Below, piece by piece: positions 39,827 through 50,232 of a stretch of 64,000 nt of DNA. The notes under the pieces were generated by a model. It was not told the DNA's origin. It made no database searches and saw only the letters and a program-made list of their open reading frames with translations. The stretch lies in NCBI GenBank assembly GCA_024643365.1, contig JAHENC010000001.1, positions 124,001 through 188,000 of the forward strand. Direction: 5' to 3'. The position numbers and the translations under genes were made by a program. Each line of letters opens with the position of its first letter. The first letter of the stretch is position 1. The stretch is from Crocinitomicaceae bacterium. Its GTDB lineage: Bacteria > Bacteroidota > Bacteroidia > Flavobacteriales_D > Crocinitomicaceae.

Positions 39827-41614
39827 ATGAAACTTTGTATTGCCGAAAAACCAAGTGTTGCCCGCGATTTAGCGGAGATTCTAGGAGCTAAAAATCGTCG
39901 AGATGGCTACCTAGAGGGAAACGGCTATTGCGTAACTTGGGTTTTTGGACATTTGTGTTCCTTGAAGGATCCAGAGGATTACAATCCAAATTGGAAATAT
40001 TGGAAACTGGAAGATTTACCGATTATTCCGGGGCAATTCGGCATCAAATTACGCGAGGACGAAGGTGCAAAACGTCAATTCAAAGTCATCGAAACGTTGA
40101 TGACCCAAGCAGAGGAAGTCATTAATTGTGGGGATGCTGGACAAGAAGGAGAATTGATTCAACGTTGGGTGCTCATCAAAGCGAAATGCAAAGTTCCAGT
40201 AAAACGCTTATGGATTTCTTCCCTAACAGAAGAAGCCATTAAAGAAGGATTCAATAAATTGCGAGACTCCAAAGAATTCGACAATCTTTTTGCGGCTGGA
40301 AATTCACGTGCTGTGGGCGATTGGGTTCTCGGCATCAACGGTACACGTTTATATACACGCAAATTTGGTCGAGATAAAATGACCTTATCTGTTGGACGTG
40401 TTCAAACGCCGACATTAGCCATGATTGTTCAGCGTCAAAAGGAAATCAATGCGTTTAAAGCAGAAGAATACTGGGAACTAAAAACAATCTATCGCGAGAC
40501 TGAATTTCAATGTCAAATTGATCGTTTACGTTCCAAAGATAAAGCTGACAAAGGTCTAGCATATTTAGTAGACAAACCTTTCGAAGTGACCTCTTTCGAA
40601 CAAAAAGATGGAAAAGAAGGAAATCCACGCTTGTATGATTTAACATCCCTTCAAGTGGACGGAAATCGCTACTATGCCTATAGCGCCGAAGAAACATTGA
40701 CGAAGATTCAAAGTTTGTACGAAAAGAAGTTAGTGACCTACCCACGTGTAGATACAACGTATTTATCGGAGGATTTACACCCAAAAATCCCGAACATCCT
40801 GAATGGATTGCGCGATTACAAACGATTCACAGATGCGCTGCAAGGAAAACCCATTCCAAAGTCCAAACAGATATTTGACGATAAAAAAATTACCGATCAC
40901 CATGCGATTATACCAACAGGAGTTGCGCCGTCAGGTATTACGCCGGACGAACAACGCGTATACGATTTGATTTGCAGACGATTCATTGCTGTTTTTTATC
41001 CAGAATGTAAAATATCGAACACAACGGTATTAGGAAAAGTCGATGCGCTAGAATTCAAAGCCACCGGAAAGCAAATCTTGGATAAAGGTTGGCGTGTGAT
41101 CTACGATGATCTGAAGGCAGAAAACAAAGAATCCGGAAGTAAAAAGAAAGAAGGTGAAAGCGAGGATAAAATCCTACCGATTTTTGAAAAAGGTGAAAGC
41201 GGCCCTCATCAACCTTTAATTCACAAGGGGAAAACGAGTGCACCAAAATATTATACAGAAGCCACACTTTTACGTGCCATGGAATCCGCAGGGAAATTAG
41301 TGGAGAACGAAGAAATGCGTGAAATCATGAAAGAGAATGGTATTGGGCGTCCATCAACACGTGCGAATATTATCGAAACCTTGTTTAAACGCAAATACAT
41401 TGAAAAGAAAAAGAAAAACCTCGTAGCAACAGATACAGGGATGAACCTCATTGATACCATCAAAAATGAATTGCTGAAAAGCCCCGAATTAACTGGTCAA
41501 TGGGAACACAAATTACGTCAGATTGAAAAAGGCACCTATGAGGCACAAACCTTCAAAGAAGAATTGTTTGTCATGGTACGCGAACTGACAGACGAGGTGA
41601 TATTTGGAAGGTAA
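39827..41614 (+). CDS. topB: Type IA DNA topoisomerase (topoisomerase III, TopB-like)
   Basis: 'MKLCIAEKPSVARDLAEILGA', 'NCGDAGQEGELIQRWVL', 'LSVGRVQTPTLAMIVQRQ', 'LVTYPRVDTTYLSEDL', 'DHHAIIPTG', 'NGIGRPSTRANIIETLFKRKYI'. Confidence 0.95.
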   Translation: MKLCIAEKPSVARDLAEILGAKNRRDGYLEGNGYCVTWVFGHLCSLKDPEDYNPNWKYWKLEDLPIIPGQFGIKLREDEGAKRQFKVIETLMTQAEEVINCGDAGQEGELIQRWVLIKAKCKVPVKRLWISSLTEEAIKEGFNKLRDSKEFDNLFAAGNSRAVGDWVLGINGTRLYTRKFGRDKMTLSVGRVQTPTLAMIVQRQKEINAFKAEEYWELKTIYRETEFQCQIDRLRSKDKADKGLAYLVDKPFEVTSFEQKDGKEGNPRLYDLTSLQVDGNRYYAYSAEETLTKIQSLYEKKLVTYPRVDTTYLSEDLHPKIPNILNGLRDYKRFTDALQGKPIPKSKQIFDDKKITDHHAIIPTGVAPSGITPDEQRVYDLICRRFIAVFYPECKISNTTVLGKVDALEFKATGKQILDKGWRVIYDDLKAENKESGSKKKEGESEDKILPIFEKGESGPHQPLIHKGKTSAPKYYTEATLLRAMESAGKLVENEEMREIMKENGIGRPSTRANIIETLFKRKYIEKKKKNLVATDTGMNLIDTIKNELLKSPELTGQWEHKLRQIEKGTYEAQTFKEELFVMVRELTDEVIFGR

Positions 41615-41618
41615 ATAC

Positions 41619-43520
41619 TTACATCTTCATTGGTGCTTGCACACCTAACACCATTAAACTTTGTTGAATCGTGCGTCTCACACATTCACTCATCGCTAAT
41701 CTGAGATTTTTATTCGCTGCGTTTTCTTCGGAAAGAATTTTCACCGCTTGATAAAAATGATTGTATGTCTTCACTAAATCATAAATGTAATTCGCAACGA
41801 TTGCTGGTGAAAATCCACTAGCTGCTTCGTGAATGATATGCGGGAATTGCGTCAATAATTTGATGATTTCCTTTTCTTCATGAATCAAATTAGCTGATTG
41901 AATTTCACTTACATCTATCGCTCCAGCACGTTGTAATAAAGTGGAAATTCGGGCATGTGCATATTGAATGAAAGGACCTGTATTTCCGGTTAAGTCAATC
42001 GACTCTTCAGGATTAAACATCATGCGTTTTTTCGGATCGACTTTCAATAAATAATATTTCAATCCACCTAAGCCAATTTGTTCAAAAAGAGTGCTTCGCT
42101 CCTCATCACTCAACGATTCAATGTGTCCGCGTTCTTTGGTCATTTCAGCTGCTTTTTCAATGACTTCATCCATCAAATCATCTGCATCAACGACTGTACC
42201 TTCGCGGGACTTCATTTTTCCTGTTGGTAAATCCACCATTCCATAAGACAAATGGTAACAATTTTCAGCCCATGAATAACCTAGTTTCTTCAAAATTAAA
42301 AACAAGACTTTGAAGTGATAATCCTGCTCATTTCCAACGGTATACACCATTCCATTCAAGCTAGGAAAATCGTGAAAACGGTCAATTGCCGTTCCGATAT
42401 CCTGTGTCATGTAAACAGCTGTTCCATCTGAACGAAGAACTAATTTCTCGTCAAGACCATCAGCGGTTAAATCGATCCATACGGAACCATCAGGTTTTTG
42501 AAAAAACACACCATCCGCAATTCCTTTAATCACTTGGTCTTTACCCAACAAATAGGTTTCGGATTCAAAATACAACTTATCGAAATCCACACCCATTTTC
42601 GTGTAGGTGCTTTCAAATCCATCATACACCCATGAATTCATGGTTGTCCACAATAAATAAACTTGTGGATCACGCGCTTCCCATTTCACCAACATTTCTT
42701 TGGCTTCTAGAAGGATACTCGTATTATTTTTTGCCAATTCTTTGATTTTATCATCAATTCCTTGAATGGCTTTTTCGTCTTTGTCGACTTTCGCAGTTTG
42801 AAAGTTGACAAAAGCAGTTTTTACCTCATCTGAGCATGAAGAAAAATCCCCATTTTCCCAAGCGGAAATTAATTCTTTGGCCTCAATTTGTAAATGCTTG
42901 TCAAATTCCACATAATACTTTCCAACGAGCTTGTCACCTTTTAACCCGGTGTTTTGCGGTGTTTCTCGTTCACCTTTTTCATTTAAAGGTGAAAATTTCT
43001 CCCAAGCCAACATGCTTTTACAAATATGAATTCCACGGTCATTTATCACCTGTGTTTTGATGACTTCATGTCCGTCCGCTTTCAAAATTTCTGCCACGGA
43101 ATAGCCCAAGAAATTATTTCGAAGATGTCCTAAATGCAAAGGTTTATTGGTGTTCGGGGAAGAATATTCCACCATAATCGTCGGTTTCGAACCTTTTGGA
43201 GCAAACCCATAAGAAGTAGATTGATACACCTCATTGAGTTGAGACAACCAATAGTTTTTGGAGAAAACGATGTTCAAGAATCCATTCACAACAATGCATT
43301 TCTCCACGTCCGGAACTTGTTGTTCGATGAAATCTCCGATTTTTTGTCCGGCCTCTAAAGGAGTACAACGAAGCAATTTCACAAAAGGAAAAACAACTAA
43401 GGTCAAATCACCTTCCACATCTTTTCTTGTGACTTGAAATTGAATCAATTGTTCATCAATCTCTTGTCCAAACAAAGTCGTTGCGTGCCCTAGAATCAGT
43501 GCTTTAATGTGATTTTCCAT
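41619..43520 (-). CDS. argS: Arginyl-tRNA synthetase
   Basis: 'VEYSSPNTNKPLHLGHLRNNFLGYSVAEIL', 'YGMVDLPTGKMKSREGTVVDADDLMDE', 'FIQYAHARISTLLQRAG'. Confidence 0.96.
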   Translation of the reverse strand: MENHIKALILGHATTLFGQEIDEQLIQFQVTRKDVEGDLTLVVFPFVKLLRCTPLEAGQKIGDFIEQQVPDVEKCIVVNGFLNIVFSKNYWLSQLNEVYQSTSYGFAPKGSKPTIMVEYSSPNTNKPLHLGHLRNNFLGYSVAEILKADGHEVIKTQVINDRGIHICKSMLAWEKFSPLNEKGERETPQNTGLKGDKLVGKYYVEFDKHLQIEAKELISAWENGDFSSCSDEVKTAFVNFQTAKVDKDEKAIQGIDDKIKELAKNNTSILLEAKEMLVKWEARDPQVYLLWTTMNSWVYDGFESTYTKMGVDFDKLYFESETYLLGKDQVIKGIADGVFFQKPDGSVWIDLTADGLDEKLVLRSDGTAVYMTQDIGTAIDRFHDFPSLNGMVYTVGNEQDYHFKVLFLILKKLGYSWAENCYHLSYGMVDLPTGKMKSREGTVVDADDLMDEVIEKAAEMTKERGHIESLSDEERSTLFEQIGLGGLKYYLLKVDPKKRMMFNPEESIDLTGNTGPFIQYAHARISTLLQRAGAIDVSEIQSANLIHEEKEIIKLLTQFPHIIHEAASGFSPAIVANYIYDLVKTYNHFYQAVKILSEENAANKNLRLAMSECVRRTIQQSLMVLGVQAPMKM

Positions 43521-43522
43521 CG

Positions 43523-44458
43523 TTATTTTAAACTTTTTACGAGCGAATTGATCAATTCAAATGATCGTTCAGCCATTTTATTTTTTTCATTATCCAAACA
43601 TGGATTCACTTCTACGAGTTCCATACAGGCCAAATTGTTTAGCTTGGCCATACTTGTAAGAATGGACTTCGCTTCATCGAAACTAATTCCTTCTGGAACT
43701 GGCGTACCCGTTCCGTATGACGTTTCACTTGGATCCATAGAATCAACATCGAAGGAAACGTAAACGATGTCGCACGCTTGTAATTTCTCCGAAATTTCGT
43801 CGATACACGTTTGTAATCCTCGGTCTCTTAATTCTTTCACAGTATAGTTGCGTAGGTTCAATTGTTTCATCGCATGAATCTCCTCCACTTCTACGTCTCG
43901 TACTCCTATGTAAATAAGATCAGCGGGCTTTAATGAATGACTTTTTAACTGATTCCAATATTGCATGGTTGTCAAATCCAAGTTGTTTTTCTGTAGGTCT
44001 GACTGGTCTACACCTAAAGCTGTTGCAATGGGCATTCCGTGAATATTTCCGGAAGGAGTCGTATATGGAGAATGAATATCTGCGTGGGCATCTATCCACA
44101 AAACACCTAAGCGTTTCCCAGGGTAAGCTAACTTCAATCCAGCCATAGTCCCACCTGCCGAGGAATGATCACCAGCGATGATTAACGGAAACATTCCGGA
44201 ATCAATCGCTTCCTTTACCTGTGTTTTAATTCCTTCAAAAATTTGAAGAACACCATCGATGCGTTTTGCAAATGGAAAGTTCGTAGGTCGATCCAATAAA
44301 TCATTTCGATTAGCTAGGGTGTAAACCGGATATTCTGAAAACAAGGTGGAATTCTGAGCTCTTGCAGCGGCGCGAATTGCCTCAGGACCTAAGGAAGCCC
44401 CGCGCGTTCCTGCACCTAATTCCGAAGGATTAAAAATAAATTGTAATTGACGATTCAT
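43523..44458 (-). CDS. Arginase (ureohydrolase family)
   Basis: 'LIIAGDHSSAGGTMAGLK', 'LGVLWIDAHADIHSPYTTPSGNIHGMPIATAL', 'VYVSFDVDSMDPSETSYGTGTPVPEGISFDEA'. Start set at the internal ATG 44458 because a -7-like motif (44483-44490) sits inside the longer ORF. Confidence 0.9.
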   Translation of the reverse strand: MNRQLQFIFNPSELGAGTRGASLGPEAIRAAARAQNSTLFSEYPVYTLANRNDLLDRPTNFPFAKRIDGVLQIFEGIKTQVKEAIDSGMFPLIIAGDHSSAGGTMAGLKLAYPGKRLGVLWIDAHADIHSPYTTPSGNIHGMPIATALGVDQSDLQKNNLDLTTMQYWNQLKSHSLKPADLIYIGVRDVEVEEIHAMKQLNLRNYTVKELRDRGLQTCIDEISEKLQACDIVYVSFDVDSMDPSETSYGTGTPVPEGISFDEAKSILTSMAKLNNLACMELVEVNPCLDNEKNKMAERSFELINSLVKSLK

Positions 44459-44482
44459 AATACTCCCTTTCATCGGGCTCGA

Positions 44483-44490
44483 CAAATTTA
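44483..44490 (-). promoter_or_regulatory. Putative -7 element (TAAATTTG) of the arginase gene
   Basis: Forward CAAATTTA; 24 nt upstream of ATG 44458. Confidence 0.45.
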
Positions 44491-44544
44491 CAACTTTCTA
44501 TAGGAAGTATTGATTTGGACCTCCCGAACTTCTTCAATATTCGG

Positions 44545-44552
44545 TATATTTG
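44545..44552 (+). promoter_or_regulatory. Putative -7 element (TATATTTG) overlapping an inverted repeat
   Basis: Exact TAnnTTTG match, 33 nt before ATG 44586. Confidence 0.45.
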
Positions 44553-44585
44553 TTCACATTTACCGAACAATTTCGAATCCCAAAC

Positions 44586-45239
44586 ATGATCAAATCACTT
44601 CTTTTAACTGTGTTTTTAACTTGTGTCCTTGAGGCATGTTGGACACAAGATGCAAATCATTTCAACGGGACCTTAACCTATCGAATTGAACGTGTTGATG
44701 TGAAAGATTCCGTTGAGGCAAAAATGATCATATTCGCCCGAGACTCACTAATTAAAATTGTGAATTTCAGTTCCGACTTTGGAAAACAAGAAACCATCAA
44801 ACATTTGATTTACCAAAAAAAATATGTTCTCATTGAACTTGATCAGGAAAAATTTGCGGTACAGATTAAGGATAGCCCAGAGGACACAAGCAAAAAAACG
44901 TATACATTTCAACCAGTAAAGGGACATTCGAAAATTGCAGGAATAAAAGGTAAAAAATTAGCTGCGAAATTTTCACTTGTACAAAATGAATTGACCGTTG
45001 TTTATACACCAAAAATTTCCGCTCAATATCTTGGATCTTTTACAGATGCGCCTGGACTTCTGCTCCAATATTTTGTGGTCAATGATCATGGATTATATAA
45101 GTACACACTTGAATCAATTGATAAAAAAGTTCCCCCAATATCTCTATTTATAATTCCGGCTGATTACCAAAAAATTAGCCTTAAAGCCTTTATGGAAAAG
45201 TCTGCAGATTCAGGAAATTCGAGCATCCCAAATAACTAA
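44586..45239 (+). CDS. Secreted hypothetical protein (GLPGLI/DUF4412-like pattern)
   Basis: Signal peptide MIKSLLLTVFLTCVLEAC; 'FNGTLTYRIERVDVKDSVEAKMIIFARDSLIKI'. Family assignment tentative; start moved from 44550 to the internal ATG. Confidence 0.6.
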   Translation: MIKSLLLTVFLTCVLEACWTQDANHFNGTLTYRIERVDVKDSVEAKMIIFARDSLIKIVNFSSDFGKQETIKHLIYQKKYVLIELDQEKFAVQIKDSPEDTSKKTYTFQPVKGHSKIAGIKGKKLAAKFSLVQNELTVVYTPKISAQYLGSFTDAPGLLLQYFVVNDHGLYKYTLESIDKKVPPISLFIIPADYQKISLKAFMEKSADSGNSSIPNN

Positions 45240-45324
45240 CAAAATCTTGTTTATACAATTCCGCTTTTTCCGTTAGAAATGTGACCTTATCGTCTATCTT
45301 CGTTGGATATTGCATATAAAGCGA

Positions 45325-47889
45325 ATGGAAGACAACGAATTTACACCAAAGAGAGAGGCTGGAACTGAAAATCCTAGTGGTTCAACAACGAAAAGAAAAG
45401 AGGAGAAAGCCCCAAAACCTAGTAAGGAGAAAACACCTGCAAGGTGGAACTTTGCTGCTAATTTTGATTCGAAAAGATTTAAAGTAATTTTAGGTTCAAC
45501 ATTGACCTTACTTTCCATCTATTTGTTTCTAGCTTGTTTGTCCTATTTGTTTACTTGGACAGAAGATCAAGACAGAATTTTACAACGTTCCTTTCTTGAT
45601 TACATTTTTGATTCAACCGAAGCACCTGTTCAAAACTGGCTTGGGAAATTTGGAGCCTGGACCTCCCACCTGTTGATTTATCGTCTTTTTGGAATCACTT
45701 CATTCGGAATTTGCTTTTTGTTGTTCATTTCCGGAATTCGCATATTGTTTGACTATACCATTGTTGCTTTAGGAAGATCCTTCACCATCACCATTGCCTA
45801 CATGCTTTGGGGGTCGGTATTTTTAGGTTTCTTTAGTGAAAACTTGAATTATCTTGGCGGAACATTTGGCTTTTACGTGAACGAGTGGCTAACTCTTACA
45901 CTGGGTAGTTTTGGTTCGTTTGCCTTAAGCTTGGTTTTTCTTTACATTATTACGACCTTAATCTTTAATCCAAACTACGCTAAATGGCTTGATTTCATCT
46001 TTAGTCGGGAGAAAGAAGATTCCACAGCTGAAATGAGTCCAGAAAAGGTGGATGAAGATCGTCACACCTACGAAGATATTTTCGTTGTTAACACCATAAA
46101 GGACGAACAAATAAAATCAGATGTCATCTCTGAAACTGTTGATTTTTCTTCTGAAGAGGATGAGGATGAAGATGTGTTTTTTGATGAAAGTGAATTAATC
46201 GTATCTTCAAAAATTCCCAATGAAAAAGAAGATACTGATGATGGATTCGAAATTGAAATTGCCACAGAACCTGAACCAAGTGTGGTTATTCCAGCGAGTC
46301 CAACACCGATAATGGGTGCAAATGCGACACAGAAATCTGACGATGATGATTTAGCCAAAAGACTTGTTAGCGAGTACGGAGAATATGATCCAACTAAAGA
46401 TTTAGAGGGATATGTTCTACCTCCATTGGACCTCATGACGGACTATGGTACAAGCGGCGTTTCAGTGAGTAAAGAAGAATTAGAAACCAATAAGGACAAG
46501 ATTGTTCAAACCCTTCAGCATTACAAAATTGAAATTGCGAAAATTAAGGCGACAGTAGGACCAACCGTTACATTGTATGAAATAGTACCAGCACCTGGGG
46601 TGCGAATTTCCAAAATCAAAAACTTAGAGGATGATATTGCCTTGAGTTTATCCGCATTAGGAATTCGTATCATTGCACCAATTCCTGGGAAAGGAACAAT
46701 CGGTATTGAGGTTCCAAATTCAAATCCGGAAATGGTGAGCATGCGTTCATTGATCGCTTCTGATAAATTTCAACATTTCGACGGAGAATTACCTATCGTA
46801 ATGGGTAAAACCATTACCAACGAAACATTCGTTTTCGACTTAACAAAAATGCCTCACCTTTTGGTTGCAGGGGCAACTGGACAAGGGAAATCCGTAGGAT
46901 TAAATGCCATCCTGATTTCCATTCTTTACAAGAAACATCCAGCACAAGTGAAATTTGTGTTAGTGGATCCGAAAAAAGTAGAGTTAACCTTATACAATAA
47001 AATAGAACGTCACTTTTTAGCGAAATTACCTGGAGAAGAAGACGCAATTATCACGGATACATCCAAGGTGGTAAACACGTTGAATTCCTTGTGTATAGAA
47101 ATGGATGAGCGCTATGAATTGCTCAAAGATGCTGGTGTACGTACGATTAAAGAATACAATGCAAAATTCATTGCTCGTCGTTTAAACCCAGAGAAAGGAC
47201 ACCGATATTTACCATATATCGTGGTGTTAATTGATGAGTTCGCCGACCTCATCATGACTGCTGGGAAAGAAGTAGAACATCCGATTGCGCGAATCGCTCA
47301 GCTTGCACGTGCGATTGGAATTCACCTCATTGTTGCCACACAGCGTCCATCCGTGAATGTCATTACGGGTATGATTAAAGCCAATTTCCCTGCCCGCATT
47401 GCCTTCCGAGTTCTCTCGAAAATTGACTCGAGAACAATCTTAGATGCATCCGGAGCAGATCAATTAATTGGACGTGGAGATATGTTGATTTCAACAGGAT
47501 CAGACATCAAACGTTTACAATGTGGATTTGTTGACACCCCTGAAGTCGAAGAAATTTGTAGTTTCATTGGAGACCAACGTGCATATCCAGAAGCGCTCAT
47601 ACTTCCAGAATACACACCAGAAGGAAGTGATTCTGGAGGTGAAATGGACATGAATGAAATAGACCCAATGTTCGTTGACTCCGCACGCATTGTGGTCATC
47701 AATCAACAAGGATCAGCAAGCTTACTTCAGCGCAAATTAAAACTAGGTTACAACCGCGCCGGTCGTATTGTGGATCAACTTGAAGGGATGGGTATCATCG
47801 GTTCTTTCCAAGGAAGTAAGGCTCGCGAGGTGCTATATGGAGATATCGAAAGTTTAGATGAATTCCTTCGATCAAGAGGACTTATATAA
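45325..47889 (+). CDS. ftsK: DNA translocase FtsK/SpoIIIE family
   Basis: N-terminal TM helices; acidic linker; 'HLLVAGATGQGKSVGLNAILISILYKKHPAQVKFVLVDPKKVEL', 'PYIVVLIDEFADLIMTAGKEVE', 'IATQRPSVNVITGMIKANFPARIAFRV'; C-terminal gamma winged helix. ATG at 45325 preferred over TTG at 45310. Confidence 0.95.
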   Translation: MEDNEFTPKREAGTENPSGSTTKRKEEKAPKPSKEKTPARWNFAANFDSKRFKVILGSTLTLLSIYLFLACLSYLFTWTEDQDRILQRSFLDYIFDSTEAPVQNWLGKFGAWTSHLLIYRLFGITSFGICFLLFISGIRILFDYTIVALGRSFTITIAYMLWGSVFLGFFSENLNYLGGTFGFYVNEWLTLTLGSFGSFALSLVFLYIITTLIFNPNYAKWLDFIFSREKEDSTAEMSPEKVDEDRHTYEDIFVVNTIKDEQIKSDVISETVDFSSEEDEDEDVFFDESELIVSSKIPNEKEDTDDGFEIEIATEPEPSVVIPASPTPIMGANATQKSDDDDLAKRLVSEYGEYDPTKDLEGYVLPPLDLMTDYGTSGVSVSKEELETNKDKIVQTLQHYKIEIAKIKATVGPTVTLYEIVPAPGVRISKIKNLEDDIALSLSALGIRIIAPIPGKGTIGIEVPNSNPEMVSMRSLIASDKFQHFDGELPIVMGKTITNETFVFDLTKMPHLLVAGATGQGKSVGLNAILISILYKKHPAQVKFVLVDPKKVELTLYNKIERHFLAKLPGEEDAIITDTSKVVNTLNSLCIEMDERYELLKDAGVRTIKEYNAKFIARRLNPEKGHRYLPYIVVLIDEFADLIMTAGKEVEHPIARIAQLARAIGIHLIVATQRPSVNVITGMIKANFPARIAFRVLSKIDSRTILDASGADQLIGRGDMLISTGSDIKRLQCGFVDTPEVEEICSFIGDQRAYPEALILPEYTPEGSDSGGEMDMNEIDPMFVDSARIVVINQQGSASLLQRKLKLGYNRAGRIVDQLEGMGIIGSFQGSKAREVLYGDIESLDEFLRSRGLI

Positions 47890-47903
47890 ACGCAACGAAC
47901 TTT

Positions 47904-50192
47904 CTAACGAACAGCACGTTCGTTAAACAAGATGTAGCCAAAACTGAGTTGAAAAAACAATGGACTTTCTTGAGCTGGAAAATAATTCAAACTTGCCCTT
48001 ACTGGTCCAATTGGCGTGTCGTACAACACAGAACTACTAGCTACTAGCGAATGAACTTGTAAGGGCTTGCCATACTGAATAGTTCCATCTTGATTTTGCT
48101 GCAACTGAACAATGGGCTGAAAATAATAAACATCTAAACGCAGGTCCAATTTATTCGTCAACTCTACTATCAAATTTGTTCCAAGAGAAAGGAATTGGGT
48201 TGCACGGTATTCCGGTAAGAAGAAGGTCTCCATATCCGGAATTAAATTGAATGCTGGCATGGACAATAAACTCGCCGTGTAATTCGCAAACAGGGATTGA
48301 CTATTTAGGACTGTTTTCCCATGGAAACCAAGATGAAAAGGACCGTTTTTCAGAAAAAAGGATTGAAATTCAGCTTGAACACTCAACCATTGATGATCCT
48401 TTTCCACTGTATCTTTTAATATCGATGTTGTTCCCGGAGCTGTTCGTTCAAATCCATTGACATACCGCGCTTTCACTTGAAAAAAATGTCCCTCCGTAGC
48501 AAATTGTTTTTTATTCAAATTGTTCTTGGTATATTCTAATGAAAGGGAAGAACCAAAGAAACGTGTATAATCAGATGTATCTTTATTCGTAAACTGATCA
48601 GACTGATAATAATCATCCTCTAAACTAAAATAGCGTGCGTCAAAAGTCCAACGTGCATTATTCCCGAGAGGCAATTTTACCTTTAATCCACCATACGCTT
48701 CATTTTGCACGAGAAATGAAGGCTTGACATCCTCAAAAAACGTGGCGAAACTTCGAAAATAATCCCAACGGTTTAGTGTGAAGTATCCATTTACGGAAAT
48801 CGGAAAAACGGACGGGAAAACCATTTCATAGTTCGTTCGAAGCGAACCATAGAACTTACCGAAATACGATTCAGCATTCAGTTTATGTGCCACACGGCCA
48901 ATACTTCGATAACTTAAGTTAAAGTATCCTGTATTTACCGCTCTAGATGAAATGAGACCACCAAAGTCAGCTCGAAATTCCCTCGCTTTCTTTACATGCA
49001 AATTCAGTTGGAGTGTCCCATCTGGTTTCGATTCAAAATTTGGATAAAGGAAGTCGATTTGAGGAGTAGACGCCAAACGGAAATAACGTTCCTTTAATTC
49101 TTCTTCATCTAAAATACGGTGACTTCGTTTAGGTAAAATGAATTTATTTGCATACTTGAATTCATTCTTTTTGATGGGTGCTGTTTTAACGGAGGAAACC
49201 TGAATCAAAGGCACATTCCCTCGGAACTCCGCTCTTCTGCGGGCGAGCGAATCCGGATTTTCACGAACAGCAATAAATTGTTCCAATGAATCCAATTTCA
49301 ATAAAGTGGCTTTATATCCATCATTTATTGCTTGCTGAACATCTTTAAAGTCAAAAGTACCAACTTCTGTTTTGGGCTCTATGATCATTCCTTCTTGACA
49401 TGGAAGCGTGTAATTTGTTGGCGTGGTCATCATGCTTGAAATCATGCCAAAGAAATCGTTTTCATTCGCTTTTATATCATTCTTTGTCACGTTACTACCA
49501 ATGATAAAGTCTGCATCAAATTGCTCGTACATGGCATTCAATGGGAAATTATCATATAGGCCCCCATCAAAATAAAGGACTCCATTGATACGAATCGGAT
49601 TCAAATACAAGGGAAATGTCATCGATGCTCGAACCGCTTCATTCAAATTTCCGTTGGCAAAAACCACACTTTCTTTGCGAACTACGTCAGATGCCACGCA
49701 GCGAAAGGGAATAAATAATCGATTGAAATCATTATGTACAGCAGCACTGGTTCGACCTAAAATGCGCAACATCTCAAAATCGAAATAGCTTGGATTAACA
49801 AACGACATGGGAATCGACTTTTGAAGTATACTATCCTTCGAAAACGGAATGTTAAACATGCTGCTTGTATTCGAATCATCAAAAAAGAAGAATTTCTTGT
49901 CTGACTCTAATTCACCTTTTACCATTAACTGAAATGGCTCGCTCAGGACATATGCTTCAATCTCCTTTGGTGAATATCCACTTGAATACATACTTGCAAC
50001 GAGTGCACCCGCAGATGTTCCTACAATAAAATCAATAGGTATGTTTCTTTCCTCGAGTGCTTTCAACACGCCAACATGTGCAACACCCGCTGCTCCACCT
50101 CCACTTAAAACCAGTCCGATTTTCTGTTGAGCATGACATTCTGAGTAAAGAATGAAAAAAAGTGATAAAATAAGGGTCAATAAACTTCGCAA
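47904..50192 (-). CDS. Patatin-like phospholipase with C-terminal BamA/Omp85-like barrel
   Basis: 'IGLVLSGGGAAGVAHVGVLKALEERNIPIDFIVGTSAGALVASMYSSGYSPKEIE', 'FDGGLYDNFP'; long beta-rich C-terminus. TTG start at 50192 proposed; the ORF track uses TTG 50210. Confidence 0.9.
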   Translation of the reverse strand: MRSLLTLILSLFFILYSECHAQQKIGLVLSGGGAAGVAHVGVLKALEERNIPIDFIVGTSAGALVASMYSSGYSPKEIEAYVLSEPFQLMVKGELESDKKFFFFDDSNTSSMFNIPFSKDSILQKSIPMSFVNPSYFDFEMLRILGRTSAAVHNDFNRLFIPFRCVASDVVRKESVVFANGNLNEAVRASMTFPLYLNPIRINGVLYFDGGLYDNFPLNAMYEQFDADFIIGSNVTKNDIKANENDFFGMISSMMTTPTNYTLPCQEGMIIEPKTEVGTFDFKDVQQAINDGYKATLLKLDSLEQFIAVRENPDSLARRRAEFRGNVPLIQVSSVKTAPIKKNEFKYANKFILPKRSHRILDEEELKERYFRLASTPQIDFLYPNFESKPDGTLQLNLHVKKAREFRADFGGLISSRAVNTGYFNLSYRSIGRVAHKLNAESYFGKFYGSLRTNYEMVFPSVFPISVNGYFTLNRWDYFRSFATFFEDVKPSFLVQNEAYGGLKVKLPLGNNARWTFDARYFSLEDDYYQSDQFTNKDTSDYTRFFGSSLSLEYTKNNLNKKQFATEGHFFQVKARYVNGFERTAPGTTSILKDTVEKDHQWLSVQAEFQSFFLKNGPFHLGFHGKTVLNSQSLFANYTASLLSMPAFNLIPDMETFFLPEYRATQFLSLGTNLIVELTNKLDLRLDVYYFQPIVQLQQNQDGTIQYGKPLQVHSLVASSSVLYDTPIGPVRASLNYFPAQESPLFFQLSFGYILFNERAVR

Positions 50193-50207
50193 ATTCGTTC
50201 TTTTGTA

Positions 50208-50215
50208 CAAAGTTA
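50208..50215 (-). promoter_or_regulatory. Putative -7 element (TAACTTTG) of the patatin-like gene
   Basis: Forward CAAAGTTA; overlaps the track's TTG start codon. Confidence 0.4.
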
Positions 50216-50232
50216 GACCTTATCAAGAGAAA

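Noticed and set aside
46068-46436. Minus-strand ORF inside ftsK, serine-rich
   Set aside because: Opposite strand of the acidic Glu/Asp/Ser linker of FtsK; composition explains the open frame.
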